NCBI GenBank assembly: GCA_017632345.1
Contig: JAGBRL010000089.1
Location: 1 to 40,822, forward strand
Source of the DNA: Paludibacteraceae bacterium
GTDB lineage: Bacteria; Bacteroidota; Bacteroidia; Bacteroidales; Paludibacteraceae
Length of the DNA: 40,822 bases
Direction of reading: 5' to 3'
In this document: piece by piece, positions 8,007-17,091 of the stretch
How positions within the stretch are numbered: the stretch's first letter is position 1
Layout: the number at the start of each line of letters is the position of its first letter
Translations under genes and position numbers: made by a program
Notes under the pieces: generated by a model
The model's input: the letters and a program-made list of their open reading frames with translations, nothing else
Told to the model about the DNA's origin: nothing
The model's database searches: none

Positions 8007-11000
8007 ATGGAAGTGAATTTGAAAACTAGATATTTAGTTATCCTTTTAAGCGCTGCGTCGGCGCTTCTGCTGTATGGGTGTTCTGTAAAGAAAAATACAG
8101 GCTTGAATCGTGCATATCATTCAGTCACAACACGTTATAATGTCTATTTCAATGCAAACGAATCGTTTAAAAGAGGTTATGACAGAGTAGAGGAAGACTA
8201 TGCTCCAAATTATTCGCAGATTATAGATGTCTATCCGTCTGGAAAGTCTGGGGTTGCAAAAAGCGACATGGGGCGTGCCGTGACAAAGTGCGAAAAGGCC
8301 CTGAAGGAGCATTCCATAAAGAAGAAGCCGAAGAAAAACATGAACAAGACGCGCGACCCTGAGTACATGGCGTTCTACAATAAAGAGGAGTTCAACACAA
8401 TGATTGACGATGTGTGGATGCTTATGGGGCGGGCTAAGTTTTACTCTGGAGACTATCTTGCTGCCTCTTCAATCTTCACATATGTGATGAAGCATTTCTC
8501 CGAAGACCCTGCGCTGTGTGCTAAGGCTGCAATATGGAAGGCTCGCTCTTTTAAGGAGATGGACTGGCTTTATGAGGCCGACGAAATTCTTTCTAATTTG
8601 TCTGACGAGCACTTTACGCCGGAAATAAACTGCTTGTATTCAGGTGCTTATGCAGACCTTAAAATCAAACAGTACGAACTGAAGGAGGCTTTGCCTTTTC
8701 TTGAGACTGCAATATCTCTTGAGAAGGATAAAAAGCAGAAGCGGCGTTTTTTGTTTGCCGCCGGGCAGATTTGCCAGGAGTTAGGTGAGGACCAAAAGGC
8801 TTTTATGTTGTACGAAGAGCTGATTTCTACCAATCCGCCTTACGAAATGGCTTTTAACGCTAAAATACGTCAGACAGAGGTTTACGGCGGGCAGGATAGA
8901 GAAAAGATAGTGAAGTCGCTGCACCGTATGGCGAAAAATGACAAGAACACGGATTATCAGGATCAGGTCTATTATGCAATTGGTAATATTTATCTTGCTG
9001 ATAAAGACACTGTTAATGCGGTGGAAAATTATAAGCTTTCCGCAGAGAAGAGCACGCGTCATGGCAAGGAGAAGGCTCAGTCGTTAATCACGCTCGGCGG
9101 ATTGTATTACGAGAAAGGCGATTATTTTAACGCGCAGCCTTGCTATTCTGAGGCGGCGACGATCATAGACCATGAGCATCGTGATTACGAGAAAATATCT
9201 AATCTTGCGGCTATCTTGGACGAACTTGCAAAGGATAACGAAACAGTGACTTTGCAGGACAGTTTGCAGAAGCTTGCGGCTATGCCGAAGGAGGAGCGTG
9301 TGGCTGTTATCAAGAGCGTTATCAAGAAGATAGAGGAGGAAGAGAAGGCAGAACGGGAGCGTCAGGAGCAGGAATGGTTAAGAAACCAACAGCTTGACAT
9401 GGAGATTGAGAATGTGGCAATCATGGACAGGCGAGCGTTGGGCGGAAATCAGCGTGCTGAGTGGTATTTCTACAACAAAAGCGCTGTGGAAAAGGGTAAA
9501 CTTGAGTTCCAGCGCAAGTATGGTGTGAGAAAACTGGAGGATAACTGGAACAGAAAAAACAAGACTATAATATTCTCTGACGAACTTGCTGAAAATGAGG
9601 AGTCTGACGACGATATGCTTGACGACTCTGCTAAAGCGGAAAGGGCTTTGGCTAGTGCGGAGAATAACCCGAAGAGCGTGGAATATTACTTGAGGCAGAT
9701 TCCGTTTACAGAAGAGCAGAAAATCAGGTCTGATGTGATGATTGCAGACGCCCTGTTCAATATGGGTGTGGTTTATAATGAAAAACTGGCTGATTATCCT
9801 AAGGCTGAGGCTACGTTTAATGAATTTGCGAGAAGATTCCCTAAGGATAAGCGTGTGGCTGACGGTTACTTCTATTGCTATCAGATGTTTAAAAAGCAGA
9901 AAGACGAAGGCACGGCTGATTCGTATGCGCGTAAGCTTGTGGCGGAGTGCCCGGAAAGCAATTATGCAAAGATTCTTTCTCAGCCGGATTATAGGCTGAA
10001 ACTTGAACGTATGCAGACGGAGCAGGACTCTATCTATGCTGCGACCTACAAAGAGTTTGTTGCCGGCAATTTTAAAAATGTTATTGATAATGTGGATTAT
10101 GTGGAGAAGGAGTATCCTGTATCTCCGTTAGTGCCTAAGTTCTTGCTGCTTAAGTCGTTGAGCGTAGGTAAGATGGGCGAGAGAGATTCTCTGAAGTCTT
10201 CTCTTAACGACTTGCTTGTCAGGTATCCTGAAAGTGATGTGGCCTCGATGGCTAAGGATGTTCTTGCTTTGATGAATCAGGGACAGACTCCTATGGCGGG
10301 GTCGGCTGCCGGACTTATGTCTATGAGAGACGAGCAGATTGTGGGCAGGGCGGAAATAGACGAGGACGCCCTGGCGCGCGGTTTCCGTGTTAGCGACGAT
10401 TCGCCGTGCTTGTTCTGTGTCGTGACTAACCCGGACGATGTGCAGGAAAATGTGCTGCTGTACGAAACGGCTACGTATAACTTCACTAAATTCCTTGTGA
10501 AGGATTTTGATTTGAGGGTGAAAAATGGTATGCTGACCGTGGCTGGGCTTGAAAATATTGAGGAGGCTCAGTGGTACGCAGATGGTTATGTGAAGGACGA
10601 AGGCATCAAGAAGATGCTCAATGGCAAAGAATACAAGTGTTTTGTCATATCCGAGGAGAATAGCGACCTTATCGGACGTGGATTCACGCTGGAGGATTAC
10701 GAGTGTTTCTATCGTGACAGTATCGCTTCGCGCAGAAAGTCTAAGAATGACGGATTCAAGGTTGAGCTTGTTGGCGATGAAAAGGCGGTGGAAGATATTA
10801 CTAAAGAGGCTAAATTGGATATAAAGGAGGGCGAAGATCTTATGAAGGCCAAGGTTGCGGCTCCTGTTGAAAAAAAGGCGGAAACGGAGGCTCCGGCTGC
10901 TCAAAAGCCTGAAGGCAACGTTCCTGTGGTTAAGCAAGACTCGGCACTGACAAGCGAGGTGAAAACGCCTGTGCTGGACCAGAAGCCGGTCGCTGCTCCG

Positions 11001-11426
11001 GAAAAGCCGGCTCCTCCTGCTGAAAAGCCGAAAAAGGAACTTAAAAAGTATAAAGGTCTTTACACATATGATAAGGATGCTTCTCATAAGTTCGTGATAC
11101 TTGTGAACGGCGGTCCGTTCGACTTCGGCAAGGCGAAGACTGCGATAGACAAGCACAACGCCTCTCAGCCTTTGCTGAACCTCTCTGTTTCGCAAGCAAG
11201 CGTGAAAGGCGCGAAAGCGGCAGTAGTGGTAGGCTCTTTGCCGTCGGCGGACGTGGCTAAGTCTTATCTGATGCAGTTCGTCAAAAATGCAGAGATAAAG
11301 AATGCGCTTAAGGGCGTTAGTTACCGTAATATCGTGATTTCTGACGATAACTTGAAAGTGCTGCAGGAAACAGGAAACATAAATGTTTATATGGAGCTGC
11401 TGAAAAAGATGTATTTGGGACGATGA
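8007..11426 (+). CDS. porW: PorW/SprE-like type IX secretion TPR lipoprotein
   Basis: An 1139-residue outer-envelope lipoprotein. A short signal with lipobox LYGC puts the lipidated cysteine at residue 25. The stretch after it (TRYNVYFNANESFKRG) is characteristic of SprE/PorW, a lipoprotein needed for type IX secretion in Flavobacterium and Porphyromonas. Then come several tetratricopeptide-type helical repeats (about 130-400 and 560-760), a charged coiled region (about 440-480), a duplicated SPOR-like fold (about 798-870 and 1025-1130), and between them a Pro/Ala/Glu/Lys-rich linker (about 950-1015). The gene has a matching promoter (7835-7865) and a strong terminator. It agrees with the sorting-tail protein at 263-2353. 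The TPR-lipoprotein call is firm; the exact orthology is an inference from the N-terminal motif and the size. Confidence 0.8.
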   Translation: MEVNLKTRYLVILLSAASALLLYGCSVKKNTGLNRAYHSVTTRYNVYFNANESFKRGYDRVEEDYAPNYSQIIDVYPSGKSGVAKSDMGRAVTKCEKALKEHSIKKKPKKNMNKTRDPEYMAFYNKEEFNTMIDDVWMLMGRAKFYSGDYLAASSIFTYVMKHFSEDPALCAKAAIWKARSFKEMDWLYEADEILSNLSDEHFTPEINCLYSGAYADLKIKQYELKEALPFLETAISLEKDKKQKRRFLFAAGQICQELGEDQKAFMLYEELISTNPPYEMAFNAKIRQTEVYGGQDREKIVKSLHRMAKNDKNTDYQDQVYYAIGNIYLADKDTVNAVENYKLSAEKSTRHGKEKAQSLITLGGLYYEKGDYFNAQPCYSEAATIIDHEHRDYEKISNLAAILDELAKDNETVTLQDSLQKLAAMPKEERVAVIKSVIKKIEEEEKAERERQEQEWLRNQQLDMEIENVAIMDRRALGGNQRAEWYFYNKSAVEKGKLEFQRKYGVRKLEDNWNRKNKTIIFSDELAENEESDDDMLDDSAKAERALASAENNPKSVEYYLRQIPFTEEQKIRSDVMIADALFNMGVVYNEKLADYPKAEATFNEFARRFPKDKRVADGYFYCYQMFKKQKDEGTADSYARKLVAECPESNYAKILSQPDYRLKLERMQTEQDSIYAATYKEFVAGNFKNVIDNVDYVEKEYPVSPLVPKFLLLKSLSVGKMGERDSLKSSLNDLLVRYPESDVASMAKDVLALMNQGQTPMAGSAAGLMSMRDEQIVGRAEIDEDALARGFRVSDDSPCLFCVVTNPDDVQENVLLYETATYNFTKFLVKDFDLRVKNGMLTVAGLENIEEAQWYADGYVKDEGIKKMLNGKEYKCFVISEENSDLIGRGFTLEDYECFYRDSIASRRKSKNDGFKVELVGDEKAVEDITKEAKLDIKEGEDLMKAKVAAPVEKKAETEAPAAQKPEGNVPVVKQDSALTSEVKTPVLDQKPVAAPEKPAPPAEKPKKELKKYKGLYTYDKDASHKFVILVNGGPFDFGKAKTAIDKHNASQPLLNLSVSQASVKGAKAAVVVGSLPSADVAKSYLMQFVKNAEIKNALKGVSYRNIVISDDNLKVLQETGNINVYMELLKKMYLGR

Positions 11427-11456
11427 TGTTTTCGAACATTAGCCTAAAGATGCGGG

Positions 11457-11489
11457 AAAGGAATTTTCTTTTATGAAAATTCCTTTTTT
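11457..11489 (+). terminator. Terminator of the porW-like gene
   Basis: A perfect 12-bp stem (11457-11468 with 11475-11486) with a 6-nt loop ends in a run of six T residues. Confidence 0.85.
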
Positions 11490-11834
11490 GTTAAGAGATC
11501 TCCTCTTTTTTATGTTTACGGATGAAATTCCTGTAAGAGATTCAGGTCTTGCTCTTTGCTTTCTTTTAGTCTGGGAGAGAGTATCAACGTGTTATGTCTT
11601 AAGAAAATTTAAATGGATTTGCCGTGAGCGGTTTTAATGTTTGGCGCGATATTTGAATAATGTTAAATAAAGGGCGATAGTTTATGGCAGGCGGAGGCCG
11701 GGCAACGGGAGATTAAATAGCAATGTTCTCCAAGTCTGGAGGGTTTGGCAAAAGAACGAATTTGGCGTTTGCGTTACTGAAAAATATATTCAGAAAAATG
11801 AACGGAATTCTTCAAAAAAAACAGCCTTTAGCTC
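11490..11834. other. Intergenic stretch with no recognised feature
   Basis: About 345 bases between the porW-like terminator and the NfeD promoter. No credible reading frame, RNA gene or strong hairpin was seen. It is not a clear member of the dispersed repeat family. Confidence 0.5.
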
Positions 11835-11865
11835 TTTGAATTGTCATTTATTTTTGTTATTTTCG
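11835..11865 (+). promoter_or_regulatory. Promoter of the NfeD-slipin operon
   Basis: TTTG (11835-11838), a 19-nt spacer and TATTTTCG (11858-11865) match the consensus with one mismatch. The predicted leader is under 20 nt. Confidence 0.5.
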
Positions 11866-11889
11866 CTCAAACTCTAAAATGTAAAGGTT

Positions 11890-12330
11890 ATGGACGGTTT
11901 TGTGATAATTTGGCAATATTGGGCGATACTGGCTCTGCTCTTTGTTGTGGTCGAGGTGTTTACTATTAGTTTCGCTTTCTTGAGTTTCGCTTTCGGGGCG
12001 ATAGGTGCGGCTATAGCGTCTGGCATTGGAATGTCGTTTGAAATGCAGCTTTTGGTCTTCAGCGTATTGACGGTTCTGAGCTTTGTTTTTGTGAGACCGC
12101 TGGCTTTGCGAATGACGCAGAAGTCAGAAGTTGAACTGAAGACGAACGTTCATGCTATGGTAGGGCGTAGAGGAGTGGTGGAGGATGATTTCACTGAGCT
12201 GGGTGGTCGAGTTTTAATAGATGGCGACAATTGGAAGGCAGTGTCGGAAGATGGCTCGCTGTTGAAAAAAGGAGACGTTGTTGAGATTTTGGAAATAAAC
12301 AGTATTATAATAACGGTAAAAAAAGTTTAA
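11890..12330 (+). CDS. NfeD-family membrane protein
   Basis: A 146-residue protein with two to three membrane segments (about 8-27, 29-48 and 52-70) followed by a C-terminal OB-fold-like domain (about 85-146, with GRRGVVEDDF and GGRVLIDGDNWKAVSEDG). This is the short NfeD type without the serine-protease domain. Such proteins are found next to SPFH/stomatin-like proteins and are thought to partner them in membrane microdomains. Here the slipin gene starts 2 nt after the stop, so the pair is co-transcribed. The precise cellular role is not established for this type. Confidence 0.9.
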   Translation: MDGFVIIWQYWAILALLFVVVEVFTISFAFLSFAFGAIGAAIASGIGMSFEMQLLVFSVLTVLSFVFVRPLALRMTQKSEVELKTNVHAMVGRRGVVEDDFTELGGRVLIDGDNWKAVSEDGSLLKKGDVVEILEINSIIITVKKV

Positions 12331-12332
12331 AA

Positions 12333-13313
12333 ATGGGAATGTATGTTTTATTAGGATTGGCGGCTGTGGTCGTTATCTTAGCTTTGAAAGGGTTTCAGAT
12401 TATACCTCAGTCGGAAACTCGTATCGTAGAACGTCTCGGACGTTACGACAGAACGTTGTCTTCGGGCATCAATTATGTATGGCCTATCATTGACCGTACA
12501 AGGGAAATAGACGTTCGTAGTGTGCAGAATGTGAACGGACACATGTATGTTTACGTTCGTAAAACTGACAGAATTGACCTTCGTGAGCAGGTTTACGATT
12601 TCCCTAAGCAGAATGTGATCACGAAGGATAACGTCGTGACTGAAATCAACGCGCTTCTGTATTTCCAGATTATGGACCCGCTGAAGGCAGTTTATGAAAT
12701 TGACAATCTTCCGAACGCTATCGAAAAGCTTACTCAGACAACGCTCCGTAACATTATTGGGGAGCTTGAACTGGACGAGTCTTTGACTTCGCGTGACACT
12801 ATCAACTCTAAGTTGCGCTCGGTGCTTGACGACGCTACTAACAAGTGGGGTGTTAAGGTGAACCGTGTGGAACTTCAGGACATCACTCCTCCGAACTCTG
12901 TGCGTGACGCGATGGAGCAGCAGATGCAGGCTGAACGTAAGCGTCGTGCGGACATCTTGAACGCTGAGGGTGAAAAGCAGTCGGCTATCTTGAAGTCTGA
13001 GGGTGAAAAGCAGTCGCAAATCAACACTGCTTCGGCTGAAAAGGAATCGCAGATTCTTCGCGCGGAAGGTGAGGCTCAGGCTAAAATTTTGCAGGCAGAG
13101 GCAGAGGCTGCGGCTATCGAAAAGATTACGCGCGCTATCGCGGGAACTAACTCCGATCCGGCTTCTTACCTTTTGGCTACTAAGTACATAGAGTCTTTGA
13201 AGGAGATGACAAGCGGAAAGGACAACAAGACCGTTTACTTGCCTTACGAAGCTACTGCTGTATTGGGAAGCATGGCCGGTATAAAAGAAATGTTCGAAAA
13301 GGGCAAAAAATAA
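12333..13313 (+). CDS. Slipin/stomatin-like SPFH-domain membrane protein
   Basis: A 326-residue protein of the QmcA/paraslipin type. One N-terminal membrane segment (about 2-20) is followed by an SPFH (band 7) domain (about 25-190: IIPQSETRIVERLGRYDRTL, TLRNIIGELELDE). A long coiled coil (about 195-265) carries repeated GEKQS/AEGE units, and a conserved tail includes LLATKYIESL. Proteins of this class form large oligomers that organise membrane patches and help quality control. It overlaps functionally with its NfeD neighbour 2 nt upstream. A second, unrelated SPFH pair lies 2.6 kb downstream. A terminator follows at 13333-13368. Confidence 0.95.
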   Translation: MGMYVLLGLAAVVVILALKGFQIIPQSETRIVERLGRYDRTLSSGINYVWPIIDRTREIDVRSVQNVNGHMYVYVRKTDRIDLREQVYDFPKQNVITKDNVVTEINALLYFQIMDPLKAVYEIDNLPNAIEKLTQTTLRNIIGELELDESLTSRDTINSKLRSVLDDATNKWGVKVNRVELQDITPPNSVRDAMEQQMQAERKRRADILNAEGEKQSAILKSEGEKQSQINTASAEKESQILRAEGEAQAKILQAEAEAAAIEKITRAIAGTNSDPASYLLATKYIESLKEMTSGKDNKTVYLPYEATAVLGSMAGIKEMFEKGKK

Positions 13314-13332
13314 GTATCCTGAACATCAAGGC

Positions 13333-13368
13333 AAAGGTTTCGGCTTCTTCTGGGGCCGGAACCTTTTT
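13333..13368 (+). terminator. Terminator of the NfeD-slipin operon
   Basis: A 12-bp stem with one G-T pair (13333-13344 with 13355-13366) ends in five T residues. Confidence 0.85.
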
Positions 13369-13394
13369 GTTTGTGAACGGCTGTGTCTTAAAGT

Positions 13395-13492
13395 TTCTGT
13401 AAATGTGAGCAAGACAGACAAATCGGCTCCAAAGTTGTTTGAAGCAAAATCGACATAAAACTTAATTTGTATAATTTGCCTTGGTTTGGTTG
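13395..13492 (+). repeat. Possible degenerate copy of the dispersed intergenic repeat (R8)
   Basis: TGTGAGCAAGA and the end segment AATTTGTATAATTTGCC resemble TATGAGCAAGA and the GTAGAAGTTGCC box of copy 20546-20650. The match is loose. It lies about 125 bp before argS. Confidence 0.3.
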
Positions 13493-13551
13493 GCAAAAAG
13501 TTCTGCTTGTAATGTGAAATTTGAAGTTGTCTAAATTTATTCTCTCTAAAA

Positions 13552-13583
13552 TTTAATCAGTTCCTAACTTTTAACTAACTTTG
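13552..13583 (+). promoter_or_regulatory. Promoter of argS
   Basis: TTTA (13552-13555), a 20-nt spacer and a perfect -7 box TAACTTTG (13576-13583). A transcript start near 13590 excludes the upstream in-frame TTG at 13581 as the start codon. Confidence 0.6.
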
Positions 13584-13616
13584 CGGAATATATTTTCAGA
13601 ATATAATTATTGCGTT

Positions 13617-15401
13617 ATGATAAATGAATTGACACAGGCCGTTATTGCGGCGATAGATAAGCTGTATGGACAAAGCGTTGACTCTAAAATGGTGCAGATT
13701 TCAGCAACTAAGAAGGAGTTTGAAGGCGATTTGACTTTGGTGGTTTTCCCTTTTCTGAAAATCTCTAAAAAGGGTCCAGAGGATACGGCTAAAGAGATTG
13801 GCGAGGCTTTGACGGACTCGCCTATGGTGGCGAAGTTTAACGTTATCAAAGGTTTCTTGAACTTGTCGATTGCAAAGAACTACTGGCTGAATCTGTTTAA
13901 CGGAATTTTGGCGGACGACGCTTTCGGCACTAAGCCGGTTACTGAAAATTCTCCGCTTTACATGGTGGAGTATTCGTCGCCAAACACAAACAAGCCGTTG
14001 CACCTCGGTCATATCAGAAACAATCTGCTTGGCTACAGCTTGTGCAAAGTGCTTGAGGCTAACGGTTATAAGGTTGTCAAGACTAACATCGTGAACGACA
14101 GGGGTATTCATATTTGCAAGTCTATGCTCGCGTGGCAGAAGTTCGGCAACGGCGAGACGCCTGAATCGTCTGGAAAGAAGGGCGACCATCTTGTGGGCGA
14201 CTATTACGTGAAGTTTGATGTGGAGTATAAGGCTCAGATAAAGGAACTTATAGCTCAGGGCAAAAGCGAAGAGGAGGCTAAGAAAGAGGCTCCGTTGCTG
14301 CTAGAGGCTCAGGCTATGCTGAAAAAGTGGGAGGATGGAGATAAAGAGGTGCGCGAGTTGTGGAACATGATGAACCAGTGGGTTTACGCCGGATTTGACG
14401 AGACTTACAAGCGTCTTGGCGTTGGATTTGATAAGATTTATTATGAATCTACTACTTATCTCGACGGAAAGGCGAAGGTTAACGAAGGGCTTGAAAAGGG
14501 CGTGTTCTATAAACGTGAGGATGGCTCTGTATGGGCAGACCTCGCAGAAAACGGTCTGGACGAAAAACTGCTGCTCCGTGCTGACGGAACTTCGGTTTAC
14601 ATGACTCAGGATATCGGTACGGCTACTCAGAGATTCAACGAGTATGCGATAGACAAGATGATATATGTTGTGGGCAATGAGCAAAACTACCACTTCCAGG
14701 TTCTGTCTATCTTGCTGGATAGACTAGGCTTCTCATGGGGCAAGGACCTTGTGCATTTCTCTTATGGTATGGTGGAACTGCCGGAAGGCAAGATGAAGTC
14801 GCGCGAGGGTACAGTGGTGGACGCTGACGACCTTATGGACGAAATGGTGGGCACTGCCAAAGAGGTGTCTCAGGAACTTGGTAAACTTGACGGTCTGAGT
14901 GATGCTGAGGTTGACAATATTGCGCGTATCTGCGGACTTGGAGCGCTGAAGTATTTCATATTGAAGGTTGACCCTCGTAAAAATATGCTTTTCAATCCGA
15001 AGGAATCTATAGATTTTAACGGAAATACAGGGCCTTTCATTCAATATACGCATGCGAGAATTTGCTCTGTGCTGAGAAAGGCTGCGGAGGCAGGTATAAA
15101 TTTGCCTGACGCTGCAGATGAAGGTCTGACTTTGTCTGACGTAGAGTCTAACTTGATTCAGAGCCTTGCAAATTTCCCTGCGGTTGTGGCTCAGGCTGGC
15201 TCAGAGTACAGTCCTGCTCTTATCGCTAATTATGTGTACGAACTTGTGAAGCAGTACAACTCGTTTTATCATGACTTCTCTATCCTGAAGGAGGAGAACG
15301 AGGCTCTGAAGGTGTTCAGATTATTGCTTTCTAAGAAAATTGCGGCGGTTATCAAAACAGGTATGAGCTTGCTTGGCATAGAGGTGCCTGAAAGAATGTG
15401 A
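13617..15401 (+). CDS. argS: Arginyl-tRNA synthetase
   Basis: A 594-residue class I aminoacyl-tRNA synthetase that charges tRNA-Arg. The N-terminal tRNA-binding domain (about 1-110) is followed by the catalytic core with HLGH (129-132), the HIGH equivalent, in NTNKPLHLGHIRNN. The KMSKS equivalent is GKMKSREG (near 392), then an anticodon-binding DALR-type domain ends ...LLSKKIAAVIKTGMSLLGI. The start is set at ATG 13617 (MINELTQAVI), because the longer frame begins at a TTG inside the -7 box. The length is normal. It is monocistronic, with its own promoter and terminator. Confidence 0.97.
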   Translation: MINELTQAVIAAIDKLYGQSVDSKMVQISATKKEFEGDLTLVVFPFLKISKKGPEDTAKEIGEALTDSPMVAKFNVIKGFLNLSIAKNYWLNLFNGILADDAFGTKPVTENSPLYMVEYSSPNTNKPLHLGHIRNNLLGYSLCKVLEANGYKVVKTNIVNDRGIHICKSMLAWQKFGNGETPESSGKKGDHLVGDYYVKFDVEYKAQIKELIAQGKSEEEAKKEAPLLLEAQAMLKKWEDGDKEVRELWNMMNQWVYAGFDETYKRLGVGFDKIYYESTTYLDGKAKVNEGLEKGVFYKREDGSVWADLAENGLDEKLLLRADGTSVYMTQDIGTATQRFNEYAIDKMIYVVGNEQNYHFQVLSILLDRLGFSWGKDLVHFSYGMVELPEGKMKSREGTVVDADDLMDEMVGTAKEVSQELGKLDGLSDAEVDNIARICGLGALKYFILKVDPRKNMLFNPKESIDFNGNTGPFIQYTHARICSVLRKAAEAGINLPDAADEGLTLSDVESNLIQSLANFPAVVAQAGSEYSPALIANYVYELVKQYNSFYHDFSILKEENEALKVFRLLLSKKIAAVIKTGMSLLGIEVPERM

Positions 15402-15439
15402 TTTTAGTAAAGGTGAATTTATAAAAACAAATATGGACT

Positions 15440-15473
15440 AAAGCTTGCGCTCCTCGGGGTGCAGGCTTTTTTG
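15440..15473 (+). terminator. Terminator of argS
   Basis: An imperfect stem of about 13 bp (AAAGCTTGCGCTCC against GGTGCAGGCTTT) with a short loop is followed by a run of T residues (TTTTTTG). Confidence 0.7.
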
Positions 15474-15776
15474 TTTTAGGTGGGTTCTGTAAATTCATTT
15501 TGAGTAAATTGCTGAGAGAAAGAAGGATGCAGCGCAAAGTCTGTGACCGACTGACAATCAGCAGGTTGCCGGAATAAATCAAAAAGTGCCGAAAAGTTTA
15601 TCAACCCGCGATTTGTGCTTTTTTAATTATAAACGATGAATTTATAGAACTCTTCTTTAGATGATTTTAGCATTGAAGGCAGAACCAAAGTTCTTTAGAT
15701 GTGTTTTTTATGAAAGAATAGGTATAATCGTCAAACTATTTTTTTAATGAGAGGTGAATAATCTCAAAAAAAATTG
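15474..15776. other. AT-rich intergenic stretch, possible repeat fragment
   Basis: No credible gene. GAATTTATAGAACTCTTC near 15640-15657 resembles the end box of the dispersed repeat family, but the rest does not align well. Confidence 0.3.
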
Positions 15777-15784
15777 TACATTTG
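15777..15784 (+). promoter_or_regulatory. Candidate -7 box for the second SPFH operon
   Basis: TACATTTG is a perfect -7 match, about 114 nt before the ATG at 15898. No good TTTG lies at the expected distance. Confidence 0.4.
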
Positions 15785-15897
15785 TTCTGCGGAACTCGTA
15801 TGATGTTTTGTTTCAGAAGGGTTTCGATGATGTGATTTTATAAATTGCTCTGATCATAAATGTGTATGAGCTTGATAATGATATATAATAAAAGGTC

Positions 15898-16272
15898 ATG
15901 AAGAAATTTGATGTCGTATTGATATTTGTAGCGTGCGTGTTAGTGGCAATATTGCTGGGCTTCAGCTCTTTTTCTGTAGAAACAGAGACTGCCGGTGGCG
16001 GCGGAAGTGGATTCTTTTCTACATTTATTAAAATTGCTCTTTCGTTTTTCTTGTTTTTTTACGTCATGGGTTGGAAACTGGCGCAGTACAGGGACAAAAT
16101 GTACCCTCGGTTTCAGAAGTTGCTGGACTACCATAAGGTTGTGAGCGATTTTTGCCAGAGAATATTTAATTCTCTGAATGTGCCAAAGATTCCGTTGGGC
16201 GACAAGCTTTCGTTGGATTCTGCGCATGTTTTGGTGATAGTGCTTGTTTTAATATTTTTAAATATATTGTAA
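15898..16272 (+). CDS. Small membrane protein of unknown function paired with an SPFH protein
   Basis: A 124-residue protein I do not recognise. It shows an N-terminal membrane segment (about 5-24), a Gly/Ser-rich linker (ETAGGGGSG, about 30-38), a second membrane segment (about 41-61), an amphipathic, basic and aromatic stretch (about 62-95) and a C-terminal membrane segment (about 108-124). The next gene, an SPFH/prohibitin-like protein, begins 1 nt after its stop codon, so the two are one transcript and probably one complex. This recalls the NfeD-slipin pairing upstream, but the protein has no NfeD OB-fold. It could be the membrane adaptor of the SPFH oligomer; that is inference from position only. 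Confidence 0.8.
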   Translation: MKKFDVVLIFVACVLVAILLGFSSFSVETETAGGGGSGFFSTFIKIALSFFLFFYVMGWKLAQYRDKMYPRFQKLLDYHKVVSDFCQRIFNSLNVPKIPLGDKLSLDSAHVLVIVLVLIFLNIL

Positions 16273-16273
16273 T

Positions 16274-17074
16274 ATGAAATCGATGCGTGTTTTATTGATC
16301 ACATTTGTTCTGTTGGTCGGAATAGGTGTCTTTTGTAAATTGTTTGTGGGTGTTGAGCGAATTGATGCTGGATGCGTGGGCATTAAGGTGAACCTTGTGG
16401 GCGACAACAGAGGTGTTGACGACATCACGGAGGTGACCGGATGGGTCTTCTATCTGCCTCTGTTCACTCAGATTCATGAGTTCCCTACATTTACACAGGT
16501 GAAGGATTATTCGCCTTTTTACGTGAATGCGAAGGATGGTTCCGAGTTTACGGTTGACCCTACTTTCTCTTACTATGTTGACAGAAGTCGGGTGCCTCAG
16601 ATGTTCCGCCAGTACAGAAGAAGTCTTGGTGAATTGGAGGATGGCTATATCCGTAATGTCATCATGGACAGCTACCGTATTGTAGCCAATCAGTTCCCGT
16701 CAGACTCGTTGATTAGCAACAGACAGGATTTTGAACTGGCTGTTCAGAAAATGCTGGTTGACGAACTGAACAAGGAAGGTTTTATTTTCCAGCAGCTTAC
16801 TTCTAATATCACGGCGCCTCAGTCTCTGAAGGACGCTATTGACGCTAAGAACCGTACAACACAGGAGGCTTATCAGGCAGAAAATAAATTGCGTCAGGCC
16901 GAAGCTGAAGCAAAGGCTAAAGTCATTGCGGCGGAGGCAGAAAAGAAGGTCAACGACCTGAAAGCGTCAGCCCTCACACCTCTTATCATCCAGCAGATGT
17001 TTATTGAGAAGTGGGACGGAAAAATGCCTCAGTATGGCGAAGTTCCTAAGTTGTATCGTGATATGACTAAATAA
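16274..17074 (+). CDS. Prohibitin-like SPFH-domain protein
   Basis: A 266-residue protein with one N-terminal membrane segment (about 5-25), an SPFH/band 7 domain (about 27-190: VERIDAGCVGIKVNLVG, AKDGSEFTVDPTFSYYVD), and an Ala/Glu/Lys-rich coiled coil (about 190-232: RQAEAEAKAKVIAAEAEKKV). The tail (LTPLIIQQMFIEKWDGKMPQ) is characteristic of prohibitin-like bacterial SPFH proteins. Such proteins assemble into rings or cages at the membrane and affect proteases or lipid patches. It differs in sequence from the slipin at 12333. It is co-transcribed with the 124-residue membrane protein 1 nt upstream. A weak hairpin at 17092-17113 may end transcription. Confidence 0.92.
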   Translation: MKSMRVLLITFVLLVGIGVFCKLFVGVERIDAGCVGIKVNLVGDNRGVDDITEVTGWVFYLPLFTQIHEFPTFTQVKDYSPFYVNAKDGSEFTVDPTFSYYVDRSRVPQMFRQYRRSLGELEDGYIRNVIMDSYRIVANQFPSDSLISNRQDFELAVQKMLVDELNKEGFIFQQLTSNITAPQSLKDAIDAKNRTTQEAYQAENKLRQAEAEAKAKVIAAEAEKKVNDLKASALTPLIIQQMFIEKWDGKMPQYGEVPKLYRDMTK

Positions 17075-17091
17075 ATATCTGTGATTTAGAC

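Noticed and set aside
10128..11195. A 355-codon frame on the minus strand
   Set aside because: It lies wholly antisense to the porW-like gene, has a Leu/Arg/His-rich composition typical of a shadow frame, and has no known motif.
12960..13120. Short tandem repeats in the slipin gene
   Set aside because: They are the normal GEKQS/AEGE coiled-coil repeats of SPFH proteins, not a DNA repeat element.
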